DNA of 64,000 bases from an uncultured Lachnospiraceae bacterium (GTDB taxonomy: Bacteria; Bacillota; Clostridia; Lachnospirales; Lachnospiraceae). Below are positions 32,193 through 42,024 of this stretch, one piece after another (positions within the stretch are counted from its first letter, which is position 1; each line of letters opens with the position of its first letter). The position numbers were made by a program, and so were the translations under genes. The notes beneath the pieces are model-generated. The model was given only the letters and a program-made list of their open reading frames with translations, had not been told where the DNA came from and searched no databases. The DNA lies in contig CANQTF010000002.1 of the NCBI GenBank assembly GCA_947626745.1, positions 1 through 64,000 on the forward strand, written 5' to 3'.

Positions 32193-34169
32193 TTAAGTTT
32201 CCTCCTTACAATAGCGGATCAGTTCGTCCAGATCGGTGCTGCGGTCCAACAGAGAAGGACGTCCGTTCTTTTCATCCTCCAGACAGCGGCGGATAATACG
32301 CAGTATGACCGCCAGTTCCTGATCGAAATCAGAGCCCGGCAGCATTACGTCCGGCCTTGTTTTCATGGTATCCAGAAAGAGCGTATAAGCTTTTTCGATC
32401 TCGCGTTTACGGAAGAGATCGGACAGCTGCTCCTTTAGGGCAAGTGTTTCGGCCTTTTCTTGTGTAAAACCGATGGGAGTTTCGTAGAACGTCAGGCCGC
32501 GCCAGCGCACCCACACATACACAAGCTGTTCTGACAGAAAACCGTAGACTCTCTTATGGTAATCGTCGTAACTGCTGACGTCGATCTGCTTTCCCGCTTC
32601 GTCGAAGATGGAAAAAAGCCATTTGGCATATTCGTCAAACAGGGCCTTAGTGGTCACAAAAAGATTGCCGCAGTAAAGCTTATACCCTTCTAAAACTTCC
32701 TGAAAGATCGGCAGACAATCCGGATAGAGCAGGGCGATAGCGTCCCCCACGGCATTGAGATCGTGAAGATTGTGCGCCTCGGCATAGCTGTCGCGGTAGC
32801 ATTGGGAAGAAGTGACGGGCTGTGACAGAATAACGTCATATTTTGCAAGGATCGGCATAAAGTCCGCTCTGGACATGATGTGCCCGTCCTTGTCAAGGAA
32901 GTATCTGCGATAGTGGCACAGCCCGATATATTCCGTGTTCCGCACGTTTTTCCATGCCCAGTACAGCCCCGTCAGTTCGCCGTAGTAATGATTCAAATGA
33001 GAAATATTGTCGCCGGTATCGTCACCCGGATAGCCGAGATCTTTTCCGCGGGCGCGTCCTACATGCAGCGGATGATAGATTGGATCGCCCGGCGCGTTGA
33101 AAGCGACATGGGTGCAGACATAGATCTGCAGTACGCCCTTGCTGTAGTGCGCGGCGACAGCACCGCAGATGGCGGCAAAATCCGACTCGCTGATCGGGAG
33201 ATCGAGAAGATGCAGAAGCATCTGATTCAGTTCGGTCACATAGTCTTTGATATATGGATTGTCATGGTAGTTCGGAACTCTTTTGAGAGTTTCCTCTTTT
33301 AACTCCGTAAAAAAGTCGTAGGGTATATGAGTCAGCCTCAGACTGATCATCTTCATGGAGGCCAGATAGCACAGCGTAAGGAACTGGTATTCCAATTCTT
33401 TGCGGTAATCGGCCAGAAAGCCGCGTTCGGAACACTCGTCCCACATCATTTTGTCCACGGTCAGCATATCGAAGTGGTGGGAGGCGTCGGGAGAGAGCAC
33501 CGTCGATCTTGGATTGATGTAATAATGGTAGAGCCTCTCTTCCAAGATGTAGACGCGGACCGCATAGAAGTACAGAAGAGTGGAGAAGAAATGATCTTCA
33601 TACGCCACCCCTTCCGGGAAAAAAATATGGTTATCCACCAGAAGATCACGGGTAAAAAGCTTGTCCCATACGCCGTAACCGATAGAACCGCAGGCAAGGA
33701 ATGTCCGGCGCTTCTCTGTGCTGTCGATCACCAACAGGCGGTCCTCACAGCCGGTCAGTCTGGGTTCGAGGATCTGAGCGGGTAGCGCGCTGTCACGCCA
33801 GTTCTGGCACATGACGATATCGCAGCTGAAACGCTGCATCTTATCATAGAGTTTCTCATACATGTCCGGTTCGATCCAGTCGTCGGAATCCACATATCCG
33901 ATATAAGGAGCCGACGCATACTGCAGGCCGATGTTTCTGGCCCGGCCCTGATGGCCGTTTACGTCACAGTGGATGATCGTTACGGATTCCGGACAGGATG
34001 CCTCGATGGCGGTAAGCCTGTCCCATGTGCCGTCTGTAGAGCAGTCGTCCACCAAGATGATTTCGAGCCGGTCGATGCCGATCGTCTGGCGGCATAGGGA
34101 ATCGAAACATCGGTCGATATATTTCTCCACGTTGTAGCAGGGAATAATGATACTGATCAGTTTGTCCAT
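32193..34169 (-). CDS. GT2 glycosyltransferase fused to DUF4422 domain
   Basis: A 658-aa fusion. Residues 1-320 are GT2 (ISIIIPCYNVEKYIDRCF, ILVDDCSTDGTW, DxD region VDSDDWIEPDM), closely related to the single-domain GT2 further downstream on the other strand. Residues 345-590 are DUF4422 (IYVCTHVAF, GLCHYRRYF, YGFLSEQL), a domain found in many capsule and O-antigen glycosyltransferases. ATG with GGAAA upstream is used; an in-frame ATG four codons earlier is possible. A 33-base hairpin separates it from the upstream gene. Confidence 0.85.
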   Translation of the reverse strand: MDKLISIIIPCYNVEKYIDRCFDSLCRQTIGIDRLEIILVDDCSTDGTWDRLTAIEASCPESVTIIHCDVNGHQGRARNIGLQYASAPYIGYVDSDDWIEPDMYEKLYDKMQRFSCDIVMCQNWRDSALPAQILEPRLTGCEDRLLVIDSTEKRRTFLACGSIGYGVWDKLFTRDLLVDNHIFFPEGVAYEDHFFSTLLYFYAVRVYILEERLYHYYINPRSTVLSPDASHHFDMLTVDKMMWDECSERGFLADYRKELEYQFLTLCYLASMKMISLRLTHIPYDFFTELKEETLKRVPNYHDNPYIKDYVTELNQMLLHLLDLPISESDFAAICGAVAAHYSKGVLQIYVCTHVAFNAPGDPIYHPLHVGRARGKDLGYPGDDTGDNISHLNHYYGELTGLYWAWKNVRNTEYIGLCHYRRYFLDKDGHIMSRADFMPILAKYDVILSQPVTSSQCYRDSYAEAHNLHDLNAVGDAIALLYPDCLPIFQEVLEGYKLYCGNLFVTTKALFDEYAKWLFSIFDEAGKQIDVSSYDDYHKRVYGFLSEQLVYVWVRWRGLTFYETPIGFTQEKAETLALKEQLSDLFRKREIEKAYTLFLDTMKTRPDVMLPGSDFDQELAVILRIIRRCLEDEKNGRPSLLDRSTDLDELIRYCKEET

Positions 34170-34185
34170 GTCAATTTCCATTCCG

Positions 34186-34218
34186 GTGAAAAATCAGCAC
34201 GTCGGTGTGATTTTTCAC
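34186..34218 (-). promoter_or_regulatory. Intercistronic hairpin
   Basis: GTGAAAAATCA and TGATTTTTCAC form a perfect 11-bp stem with an 11-base loop, just upstream of the GT2-DUF4422 gene. Could be an attenuator, RNA-processing site or partial terminator inside the operon. Confidence 0.65.
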
Positions 34219-34248
34219 ATGATCCTCTCTGCGATGGATTACAGATCC

Positions 34249-36480
34249 TCACAAATATTTTAGGAGTTCTTCGGCGCGGCGCCGCCATGTGTGGCATGCG
34301 GCCGCCGCTGCATAGCCGCTGTCTGCGATGCGCTGCATCCGGCCGGGATCCTGAAGAAGAGCGGCCGCCGTTTTGGAAAGTCCGTCGAGATCGGCCGTTG
34401 AATAGAACACGATCTGATCGCCGTCCGTAAACTGTTCCTGAAGATAGATGCTGTCGTCCGTCAGGCATACCGCGCCCTGAAGCATGGCGTTGAAGATCCT
34501 CTCGCAGCAGCCGTCCTTGAACCGTGACAGATGATTTAAAACGATCCTGCTGTTTTCCATCAACGCGATGCCGTCCGTAAAAGCTATGGCAGGATGCAGA
34601 TCAAAGTTCGGATGGCCATAGAGGTCCGTAGATTCCCAACCCTCGCCGTAGACCGATACCGTGATCCCGCTCTCTGTAAGAGCGCGGAGAACTTCAAGCC
34701 GGTATATGGAGTTCAGATTCAGATCCGTAAAGCGGCGGCGGTAGATGATCTGCCTCAGCTCCTCATCGGATATGCCGGGCTGCGTGGTTTTCAGACAGTC
34801 TTCCACAGCCTGTTCAAAGGTGCTGTACGGATTGGCGGACAGGTACTTTGCTGCTGCCTTGTCTAAGGAGTCCAAAGAATATCCGGGGTTGTATTTGTAA
34901 CTGCCGATAAAGAGCACATCGATGGAGCGGTCGCAGATCGGCAGCTTGGGATGCTGCGGGTGCAGTTCTTCCCCTCCCGCCGGAAGAAAAAGAGCGTTTT
35001 TTACTTCGGGGAAAAACCGTTTGAGAAATTGTACCTGCGTCCTGTCTTCACAGACAGGAATACCCTGTGCCGGACTCGTTTCCAATATCGGAGTGTAATA
35101 CAGCGGGTGATCGAACAGCAGGTTGAAACACGGGACATTCCACTTGTCCCACAGCGGCGGCTCGTCTTTTAAGGAAAAGCTGTATCCGAAATTATTAAAG
35201 GTTATCACGGCATCGATCCCTTTGGATTGAAACGCGGCCAGATCCTGCATGGCCTGCATAAACAGATCCGGATCGGAGGATCTCTCAAAGACAAAAACTT
35301 CACAGCCCATATCTTTGAGCGCGCCGATGTATTGATCCGCGATATATTGAAGAATATAAAGATCGCATCGGAACACGACAATACGTCTGGGGCGCCTCGC
35401 CGCCGACTGCTGGGAGATCCGGTCAGCTTTCTCTGATGCTGGCGGATAATCTCCGCATTTTCGATAAAATGCCAGAGCGTTGTCCATATCGCCGACTTTT
35501 TCGCAGATCAGCCCAATGTGATAATAGGCAAGAAAACTGTTGGCGCCGTTGAATCTGCATGTTTCATAGGAGGTCGCCTTATGGAACTGTTCGACAGCCT
35601 GCGGGTACATTTCGTTGGCCATATAGATGCGTCCCATCAGATACACGAAATCGGCGCTGACGGCAAATTCATCGTAGATCTGTTCAAAACCAAGCGCCGT
35701 TTCGCTCTGCCCTGTCAGCAGCAGGGTATTACCGTACGATACGACCATGGCCTGAACGTATGCCAAGGCCGGATCCACATCGAAGTACAGACCCTTGCCA
35801 TAGTATCCGCAGGCTGATTCATAGTCTTGGATGATTTCATAGCCCTTTCCAAGCTGATAATAGACATAAGGATTTTCCGGATCCTGTTCCAACTGTTTGT
35901 GAAGCAGCGACAGATTGCGGTGCCCCTTGGCGATGCGCTGCTTTTCCGTCATATCATAGCCGGTATGCTCTATCGTAGTGTGCAGCAGCAGACAGGGAAG
36001 ATCATTGCCGAAAACGGGAGTCAGCTGCTCATGGATGATGCCGGTATAGCGGTACAGTTTCCGGTTAAAGAAGCGCTCGGTATGATCGGTATTGTTTAAG
36101 ACGTACTGTCCGTTCTGTGTCACGAGATTTTCCCGCGATACCGCGCCGACGCTTTCCGGATGATGCTTGCGGAAATAGTCCAGCTCTTCCACATCGATCT
36201 TTTTGATCCACTCGTCACAGTCCATCATGAAGATCCAGTTATTGGAGGCTTCCCGCAGAGAGTAATTGCGGGCGGCGGAGAAATCGTCGCACCAGTCAAA
36301 ATCCAATACCTTGTCCGCATAGCGGGATGCGATCTCTTTCGTGCGGTCGGTTGAACCGGTATCCACCACAACGATCTCAAAACCGCAGGGCTTGATGGAG
36401 GAAAGGCATTTCTCAATGCGGGATTCTTCGTTTTTTGCTATGATACATACAGATATCGGGTGCATAAATTCGTTTTTCAT
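34249..36480 (-). CDS. Bifunctional GT2-TPR-GT-B (CgeB-like) glycosyltransferase fusion
   Basis: A 743-aa protein joining two enzymes. Residues 1-220 are GT2 (HPISVCIIAKNEESRIEKCL, VVDTGSTDRTKEI, DCDEWI); about 225-360 TPR-like helices (YYQLGKGYEIIQDYESACGYYGKGL; AYYHIGLICEKVGDMDNALAFY); about 375-743 a CgeB-like GT-B module ending SRIVLNHLSRFKDGCCERIFNAMLQGAVCLTDD. It reads like the separate GT2-TPR and GT-B genes of this locus joined in frame. No clear ribosome site precedes the ATG; an alternative ATG five codons later (MHPISV) aligns better with paralogues. First gene of the minus-strand operon. Confidence 0.85.
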   Translation of the reverse strand: MKNEFMHPISVCIIAKNEESRIEKCLSSIKPCGFEIVVVDTGSTDRTKEIASRYADKVLDFDWCDDFSAARNYSLREASNNWIFMMDCDEWIKKIDVEELDYFRKHHPESVGAVSRENLVTQNGQYVLNNTDHTERFFNRKLYRYTGIIHEQLTPVFGNDLPCLLLHTTIEHTGYDMTEKQRIAKGHRNLSLLHKQLEQDPENPYVYYQLGKGYEIIQDYESACGYYGKGLYFDVDPALAYVQAMVVSYGNTLLLTGQSETALGFEQIYDEFAVSADFVYLMGRIYMANEMYPQAVEQFHKATSYETCRFNGANSFLAYYHIGLICEKVGDMDNALAFYRKCGDYPPASEKADRISQQSAARRPRRIVVFRCDLYILQYIADQYIGALKDMGCEVFVFERSSDPDLFMQAMQDLAAFQSKGIDAVITFNNFGYSFSLKDEPPLWDKWNVPCFNLLFDHPLYYTPILETSPAQGIPVCEDRTQVQFLKRFFPEVKNALFLPAGGEELHPQHPKLPICDRSIDVLFIGSYKYNPGYSLDSLDKAAAKYLSANPYSTFEQAVEDCLKTTQPGISDEELRQIIYRRRFTDLNLNSIYRLEVLRALTESGITVSVYGEGWESTDLYGHPNFDLHPAIAFTDGIALMENSRIVLNHLSRFKDGCCERIFNAMLQGAVCLTDDSIYLQEQFTDGDQIVFYSTADLDGLSKTAAALLQDPGRMQRIADSGYAAAAACHTWRRRAEELLKYL

Positions 36481-36564
36481 GTTATTATAATATCATATCC
36501 TGCCGAATAAATCCATGAGAAGTAGTTGATCGCGGCGGCCGATAGGATGCAAAGGAGAATATTT

Positions 36565-37386
36565 ATGAATCAGGGGCAGAAAGTCAGTGTTATCATACCC
36601 ACATATAACCGGGAAAAGCTTGTGCCGAGAGCCATTCAAAGCGTTCTGGACCAGACGTGGCAGAATTTTGAGTTGATTGTCGTAGATGACGGCTCTACGG
36701 ATCGTACCGAGCAGGTTGTCAGCGGATTTACAGACGACAGGATCCGCTATGTGCGTCTGGATAAAAACAGCGGGGTTTCCCATGCGAGAAATATCGGCAT
36801 TGAATCAGCTCAGTGTGAGTATATTGCTTTTCAGGACAGTGATGATGAATGGCTGCCTGAGAAACTGGAAAAACAGATGCAGGTGATGCTTCAGGCGCCG
36901 GAAACCGTTGGAATGGTCTATTGCCGCATGGAAGGAAATGATCAGGACGACGAGAGATGGATCTGCCCGCGGCAGGACCAAGAGGCAGATGAACTGCAGG
37001 GAGATATGCTGCTGACGCTTTTGATTCAAAACGTAGTTGGAACGCCTGCGATGCTGATACGGCGCGCGTGCCTTGAACAGGTTGGCGGTTTCGATGAAGG
37101 ACTGCGCTGTCTTGAAGATTGGGAACTGGTTCTGCGTATAGCCGAAAAATATGAACTTGGGTTTGTGGAGGATATTTTGGTAAGGGCGCATTATTCAGAA
37201 GGAAGCGTTTCTTCGGAATACAAGGGTTATATCGAAACGAGGTGTTACATGATAGCGAAGTACTGGAAGGTAATGGCAGACAATAATATTCTGGATGAAG
37301 TAATGAAAGATCTGTTGGTTACAGCACATCACATTGGGCAGTATGAGGAAGCCAAGCAGTTATTGTCTGCGGCATTTGGTCTGTGA
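36565..37386 (+). CDS. GT2 glycosyltransferase
   Basis: A 273-aa GT-A enzyme: VSVIIPTYNREKLVPRAI, VVDDGSTDRTEQV, and DxD region FQDSDDEWL, with the later CLEDWELVLRIA motif. Start chosen after AAAGGAGA. Transcribed divergently from the fusion gene and followed after 12 bases by a CgeB-like gene, forming a three-gene plus-strand operon. Confidence 0.9.
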   Translation: MNQGQKVSVIIPTYNREKLVPRAIQSVLDQTWQNFELIVVDDGSTDRTEQVVSGFTDDRIRYVRLDKNSGVSHARNIGIESAQCEYIAFQDSDDEWLPEKLEKQMQVMLQAPETVGMVYCRMEGNDQDDERWICPRQDQEADELQGDMLLTLLIQNVVGTPAMLIRRACLEQVGGFDEGLRCLEDWELVLRIAEKYELGFVEDILVRAHYSEGSVSSEYKGYIETRCYMIAKYWKVMADNNILDEVMKDLLVTAHHIGQYEEAKQLLSAAFGL

Positions 37387-37398
37387 CGGAGCTGCATT

Positions 37399-38601
37399 AT
37401 GAGATTACTGCTGTATTCATGGGGCGCAAATAATGAACAGATACTGGCCCGCAATCTGGAAAGACTGGGGTTTGAAGTCGTGCCGTTTGACAAACCGTGC
37501 AGACACTATACGCGCGATATGGAATTGGCGTTGGAGATGATACCTTTTATCCACAGAGAAAACGTTGAAGCCGTCATTTCCTTCAATTATTTTCCGATCC
37601 TATCCATGATCTGCGATACCTGCGGACTGCCATATTATGCGTGGGTCTATGACTGTCCTCATGATACGCTGTATGCCAGACATGCTATGCTTTCCTGTAA
37701 TCATATCGGAGTCTTTGACGCGGATGTGGTGAAGCGGCTGAGAGAGCATGGGGTGCCATCCGTGCGGCATGTTCCTCTCTCCGTGGATTCGGAATGTTTT
37801 GAAAAGGTCGTTCAGGACGCTGCGCCGGAGCAAAGAGATACCTTCCGAAGCGACGTTTCCTTTGTGGGGTCATTGTATACGGACGAACATAATTATTATG
37901 ATCAGCTGTTGGGGGACCGAGAACGGTCGATGCTGGATCCTTTCATTGAACGACAGTGTTTCTGCTATGATGCGGACATACTGGAAGAGCCGGTCAGGGA
38001 AGGGATCTTGGAATCAGCCGGTATTCAGGCCAGAATGGAAGAAAAAGGACTGATGCTGGGCGAAGATTATTTTGCGGATCCGAAGGAACTAATCAAGGCG
38101 GTCGTTCTGGAGAAAAAAGTAACGGTAGAAGAGCGCACAAAGCTGTTGGAAGAGCTCGTAAAAAGGTATGGAGGAAAATACCGCTTGGCGCTGTATACGG
38201 GATCCGATCTGCGGCGGCATCCGCTGCTTGGAAAATACCATAAAGGGATCGTGGATTATCATACCCAGATGCCTCTTGTCTTTGCCGAAAGCAGGATCAA
38301 CCTGAACATTACGCTGCGCTCGATCCATTCAGGGATCCCGCTGCGGGTGCTCGATATCATGGCATGCGGCGGATTCGTGCTGACGAACAGACAGCCGGAG
38401 ATGGAAGAGTTTTTTGAAGAAGGCAGAGAGTTCGCCGGTTTCAGTAATTTAGAGGAATGTATGGACAAGATATCGTACTATCTGGATCACGAAGAGGAAC
38501 GGGAGAGTATTGCGCGCGAAGGGCACCGCGCTGTGCGCGGGCGGTTTGGATATCGTCAGGGACTTATGAAACTATTTGATATACAAGAAAGTGGACAATG
38601 A
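37399..38601 (+). CDS. CgeB/DUF3880-like GT-B glycosyltransferase (5)
   Basis: A 400-aa member of the same paralogue group as genes 1-3: ISFNYFPILSMICDTCGLPYYAWVYD, VSFVGSLYTDEHNYYD, SRINLNITLRSIHSGIPLRVLDIMACGGFVLTN, YYLDHEEERESIAREGHRAV. In the operon with two GT2 genes. The next gene starts 10 bases after its stop. Confidence 0.85.
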   Translation: MRLLLYSWGANNEQILARNLERLGFEVVPFDKPCRHYTRDMELALEMIPFIHRENVEAVISFNYFPILSMICDTCGLPYYAWVYDCPHDTLYARHAMLSCNHIGVFDADVVKRLREHGVPSVRHVPLSVDSECFEKVVQDAAPEQRDTFRSDVSFVGSLYTDEHNYYDQLLGDRERSMLDPFIERQCFCYDADILEEPVREGILESAGIQARMEEKGLMLGEDYFADPKELIKAVVLEKKVTVEERTKLLEELVKRYGGKYRLALYTGSDLRRHPLLGKYHKGIVDYHTQMPLVFAESRINLNITLRSIHSGIPLRVLDIMACGGFVLTNRQPEMEEFFEEGREFAGFSNLEECMDKISYYLDHEEERESIAREGHRAVRGRFGYRQGLMKLFDIQESGQ

Positions 38602-38611
38602 GGAGGAGGCT

Positions 38612-39664
38612 ATGAAGAAAATAAGCGTAGTGGTTCCCTGCTATAACGCAGCAGATTGTCTGCATCATTGTATGGATCATCTGGTCGGGCAGACGATAGG
38701 AATAGATAATATAGAAATCATATTGGTTGACGATGCCTCTACGGACAACGGTGCAACATGGCAGGTAATCATGCAGTATGAAAACCAATATCCGGAAAGC
38801 GTTATAGCAATATCACTGGAGGAGAATCTGCGGCAGGGCGGCGCAAGAAATGTGGGCATTTCCTATGCCAGCGGCGAGTATCTGGTATTTTGTGATTCGG
38901 ATGACTGGCTTCGTGTGGAAGCGTTGGAATTGTTGTATAGTATCATAAAACATGAGAACGCAGATGTAGTCGAGTATCGATACAAGAAAGTATATACATA
39001 TGAAGAAGCCGATTCTCCAATAAAATATGGCGATGCAAGCTGTGAAATTATCATGGATAATGAAGAAAAACGCAGAAAACAGATACTTGTTTCCACAGAT
39101 GAATTAACGTTAGGCTGCATGAATAAAATATACAGGCTGTCGTTGGTCCGGGATCATGAGATCAAATTTGCAGAACGCCTGATCTATGAGGAACTGTCTT
39201 TTATGCTTCCAGTAAGACTGTATACAACGAAGCATATATTTATAGATGTTGTTTTGTATTATTATTATCAGAATCCGGTGGGAACCATGCATGGAGATCA
39301 GGTGGGAGGAGCCCGTAGACTCGATAATGCTAATGTTTGGATTGGATTATATGAGGATCTTCAAGCGAGAGGATTGATTGACAGGTTCCCTGCGGAACTG
39401 CAGTATATGTTCTGGAGTTGGGGCGTGGGTCTGAGTGTAAATGCGATTTTACATAAAAAACAAATGTTAAAAGCCGGGGAATTATTTTTTTTAAAAGAAA
39501 TGACGTTGAAATATTGTCCGGATATACGCAAAAATACTTATATTACAAAACTGGCGCCTGAGTGGAATGAGATATTGCTGAATATTCTGACAATGGAATT
39601 TACTCAGGATAATATTTTGCTTTTGAACGCAGGTTTGATGCAGTATCTGTTGGACAATATGTGA
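38612..39664 (+). CDS. GT2 glycosyltransferase
   Basis: A 350-aa GT2 with ISVVVPCYNAADCLHHCM, ILVDDASTDNGATW and FCDSDDWLRVEAL. Similar in order and wording (TIGIDNIEIILVDD) to the N-terminal half of the GT2-DUF4422 fusion, so they are paralogues. Start after AGGAGGAGG; an earlier in-frame ATG lies in the previous gene. The 3' part is markedly AT-richer than the neighbours. Converges with the diguanylate cyclase gene, 30 bases apart, with no terminator seen. Confidence 0.88.
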   Translation: MKKISVVVPCYNAADCLHHCMDHLVGQTIGIDNIEIILVDDASTDNGATWQVIMQYENQYPESVIAISLEENLRQGGARNVGISYASGEYLVFCDSDDWLRVEALELLYSIIKHENADVVEYRYKKVYTYEEADSPIKYGDASCEIIMDNEEKRRKQILVSTDELTLGCMNKIYRLSLVRDHEIKFAERLIYEELSFMLPVRLYTTKHIFIDVVLYYYYQNPVGTMHGDQVGGARRLDNANVWIGLYEDLQARGLIDRFPAELQYMFWSWGVGLSVNAILHKKQMLKAGELFFLKEMTLKYCPDIRKNTYITKLAPEWNEILLNILTMEFTQDNILLLNAGLMQYLLDNM

Positions 39665-39694
39665 TGGCATTCTGCACCGGGGAATAACAATAAG

Positions 39695-40780
39695 TTACAC
39701 TACCACCTGATTCTTTCCGTTCTTTTTCGCTTGGTAGAGCGCAGCGTCCGCTTTCTCAAAGAAAACGCTTGCGTTCGCGTATTCCTCGTCATAGACGGCG
39801 GCACCGATGCTGAGGGTGAAGTGCTTTACGCCTTCGGAAGTTTGGAAATCATACGCTTCAAAATCGGAGCGTATTTTTTCTGCTGTCATGACAGGATCGG
39901 CGTCCGGAATGATCATGGCAAATTCCTCGCCGCCGTACCGGGCGCTGAAACCGCCTTTTTTTTCATGGAGCAGGAAGAGTTTGGACACCTGCTTTATCAC
40001 TTCATCTCCAAATGCGTGGCCGTATGTATCGTTGACTTTTTTGAAATTATCGATATCAGCGATGATAATGGAAAAAGCCGAGCCTTTTTGTTTGTGATCC
40101 CGTATATAGCAGTTCAATTCCTCATAGAAATTTTCATGGTTGAACAGATGCGTCAGAGAATCTCTTCTGGAACGCTCCTCATTCAGCAGAAGCGATTCAT
40201 TGACCCGCGCGAGCAGGATATATGCAGCCCCTGTCCCGCCGATGAAGACCAGTGTGTCCGTGACGGGAGAAAAAGGCGTGGACGGCAGGATGTAAGGGCT
40301 GTTCGGCGTAAAGTAGAAGCGGTTGGCGATATACAGCAGAACCACCAGCACAGCCTGCAGCAGGGTCATTGCCCGGTCTTTATATAGAGGAGTCAGGATC
40401 ATGGGCAGAAGCAGCATCGCGGGCAGCATACTTACACTGGTGTGCACGCAGACGGTGATACCGGCAAAAGAACTGGTGAGGATAATGGTGTATAAGGAAA
40501 CAACTCTCCTATTATGGGAGGGGAACAGCTTTGTGAACAGCAGCTGAACGACCAACAGCACCAATCCCTCCAGACCGCTCGGAAGCAGGATGAAGTGCAG
40601 AAAATAAGCGCTGCTGCTCAGAAGACTTTCGCTTGGATCGAACGTGAGGAACAGAAGCAGTTCCACGCCGAGCGTGATCAGCCATAGCTGGCGGAAAAGC
40701 TTAAAGACAGCCCGATTCCAATCGAGCCACTGGTTATCATCTAAAGTACGGGAACTTGCCGTAGGCTGAAACAGGTTCAT
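39695..40780 (-). CDS. Membrane diguanylate cyclase (GGDEF)
   Basis: A 361-aa protein: about six N-terminal membrane helices (residues 25-190), then a GGDEF domain with the active-site variant GGEEF in RYGGEEFAMI, preceded by DIDNFKKVNDTYGHAFGDEV. The inhibitory RxxD is not evident four residues before the motif. It should make c-di-GMP, which usually slows motility and promotes surface polymer synthesis; sitting in a glycosyltransferase island beside flagellar genes is fitting. Start ATG with GAGGAG seven bases upstream. Confidence 0.92.
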   Translation of the reverse strand: MNLFQPTASSRTLDDNQWLDWNRAVFKLFRQLWLITLGVELLLFLTFDPSESLLSSSAYFLHFILLPSGLEGLVLLVVQLLFTKLFPSHNRRVVSLYTIILTSSFAGITVCVHTSVSMLPAMLLLPMILTPLYKDRAMTLLQAVLVVLLYIANRFYFTPNSPYILPSTPFSPVTDTLVFIGGTGAAYILLARVNESLLLNEERSRRDSLTHLFNHENFYEELNCYIRDHKQKGSAFSIIIADIDNFKKVNDTYGHAFGDEVIKQVSKLFLLHEKKGGFSARYGGEEFAMIIPDADPVMTAEKIRSDFEAYDFQTSEGVKHFTLSIGAAVYDEEYANASVFFEKADAALYQAKKNGKNQVVV

Positions 40781-40827
40781 TGCATATCTCCTCAAACTTT
40801 TTGATCATGGGCCGTTTTATGCGGCGT

Positions 40828-42012
40828 TTATGAAAACATTTCCCTGACTCTGTGACGGAAAGTGTGCGCGGCGGCGGCCTTGGCATGTCCGTTTGCCGCG
40901 ATGGCGGCACGCTCGTCTTCGTGAGTCAGATAATAATCGATCTTGCGGAGCAGGTCTTCCTTGCTGTCGTAATAGTCGAAATCTTCTCCGGGAACAAAGT
41001 CGTCCAGAAAGTCGGCCTGAAAATTGCTCAGCAGAAAGCCGCCGCTTCCTAAGATATCAAAAGCGCGCAGCGGGATACCGCTCTTAATGCTGCGGAGCGA
41101 TATGTTCAGGTTGATCCGGCTGCGTCTGAAAACAACGGGCATCTGGCGGTAATAATCAACCATACCGTGGTTGGTCAGGTTGGGCAGCGCATAATCGCGG
41201 TTTGGCGTAAAGAGATCGAACGAAAAACGCTCTGCGGCAGCGCGGATCAATTCCTGCCGCTCCAGACCCGTGATCTTACGGTTGATCACATACTGCGCAT
41301 ACAGATATTCTTTGGACTCGACACCGTCAGGATTAGGATCCAACGGGAGAGCGTGGTATAAGTCGTCCATAATGGGAGAGAGCAGCTCCTGTATAAAGTT
41401 ATATCCCTGTATTTTCATCTGGGCTGCCATGACCGCATCCAGATATCCTTTGGTATAATCCGACAGCGTCGTCATACGGTCAAAAAAGTTGTGTTCCTCC
41501 GTGTAGAGAGAGCCCACGAAAGAAACGTTGTACAGATAGGGCTGCGGCCCGCCGGAAGCATTTCCTGATCCTGCCGCTTGGCCGGAAGCGCCGGTTTCCC
41601 ACAGCTTGTCCAGACGCTGCGTATTGACCGCCATCGGCAGATAGCGGACGGTCGTTATCCCGGCTTTATGAAACTCCATATAGAGTTCTTTGTCAAAAAC
41701 GTAAATAGTGTTGCACGGATTGATAACGGTATAAGAATAGAGCATCACATAGGGGCTGTCATAGATCCATGAGATATAACGGATGTCCTCTTTTTTGCAT
41801 ACGTGGGAAATGACGGGAAAATAGTTAAAAGAGAAGACCGCATCCGGCGATTCCCTGTGCATGGCGTCTGCCAGTTCCCGTTCGATCTCTTCTCCGCGCC
41901 GGGGAGCCTCGTTGGAAAAGGGAAAGACTGCGACGGCGTGCCCCTCTAAGGCAAGTGCCTCTTTCATATCGGCGTTTCCGAAGCTGTTCCATTCAATAAA
42001 TAATATCTTCAT
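40828..42012 (-). CDS. CgeB/DUF3880-like GT-B glycosyltransferase (6)
   Basis: A 394-aa paralogue of genes 1-3 and 5: MKILFIEWNSFGN, VFSFNYFPVISHVC, VSFVGSLYTEEHNFFD, SRINLNISLRSIKSGIPLRAFDILGSGGFLLSNFQADF, YYLTHEDERAAIAANGHAKA. Twelve bases downstream of the DtxR-type regulator gene and therefore likely in one transcript with it. Confidence 0.84.
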   Translation of the reverse strand: MKILFIEWNSFGNADMKEALALEGHAVAVFPFSNEAPRRGEEIERELADAMHRESPDAVFSFNYFPVISHVCKKEDIRYISWIYDSPYVMLYSYTVINPCNTIYVFDKELYMEFHKAGITTVRYLPMAVNTQRLDKLWETGASGQAAGSGNASGGPQPYLYNVSFVGSLYTEEHNFFDRMTTLSDYTKGYLDAVMAAQMKIQGYNFIQELLSPIMDDLYHALPLDPNPDGVESKEYLYAQYVINRKITGLERQELIRAAAERFSFDLFTPNRDYALPNLTNHGMVDYYRQMPVVFRRSRINLNISLRSIKSGIPLRAFDILGSGGFLLSNFQADFLDDFVPGEDFDYYDSKEDLLRKIDYYLTHEDERAAIAANGHAKAAAAHTFRHRVREMFS

Positions 42013-42024
42013 GCATATCCCCTG

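Noticed and set aside
36519-36544. GGCCGATAG before the GT2 gene at 36565 as a fifth sigma-28 promoter
   Set aside because: The -10 is good, but the expected -35 position reads GAAG, not TAAA; the only nearby TAAA is 27 bases away.
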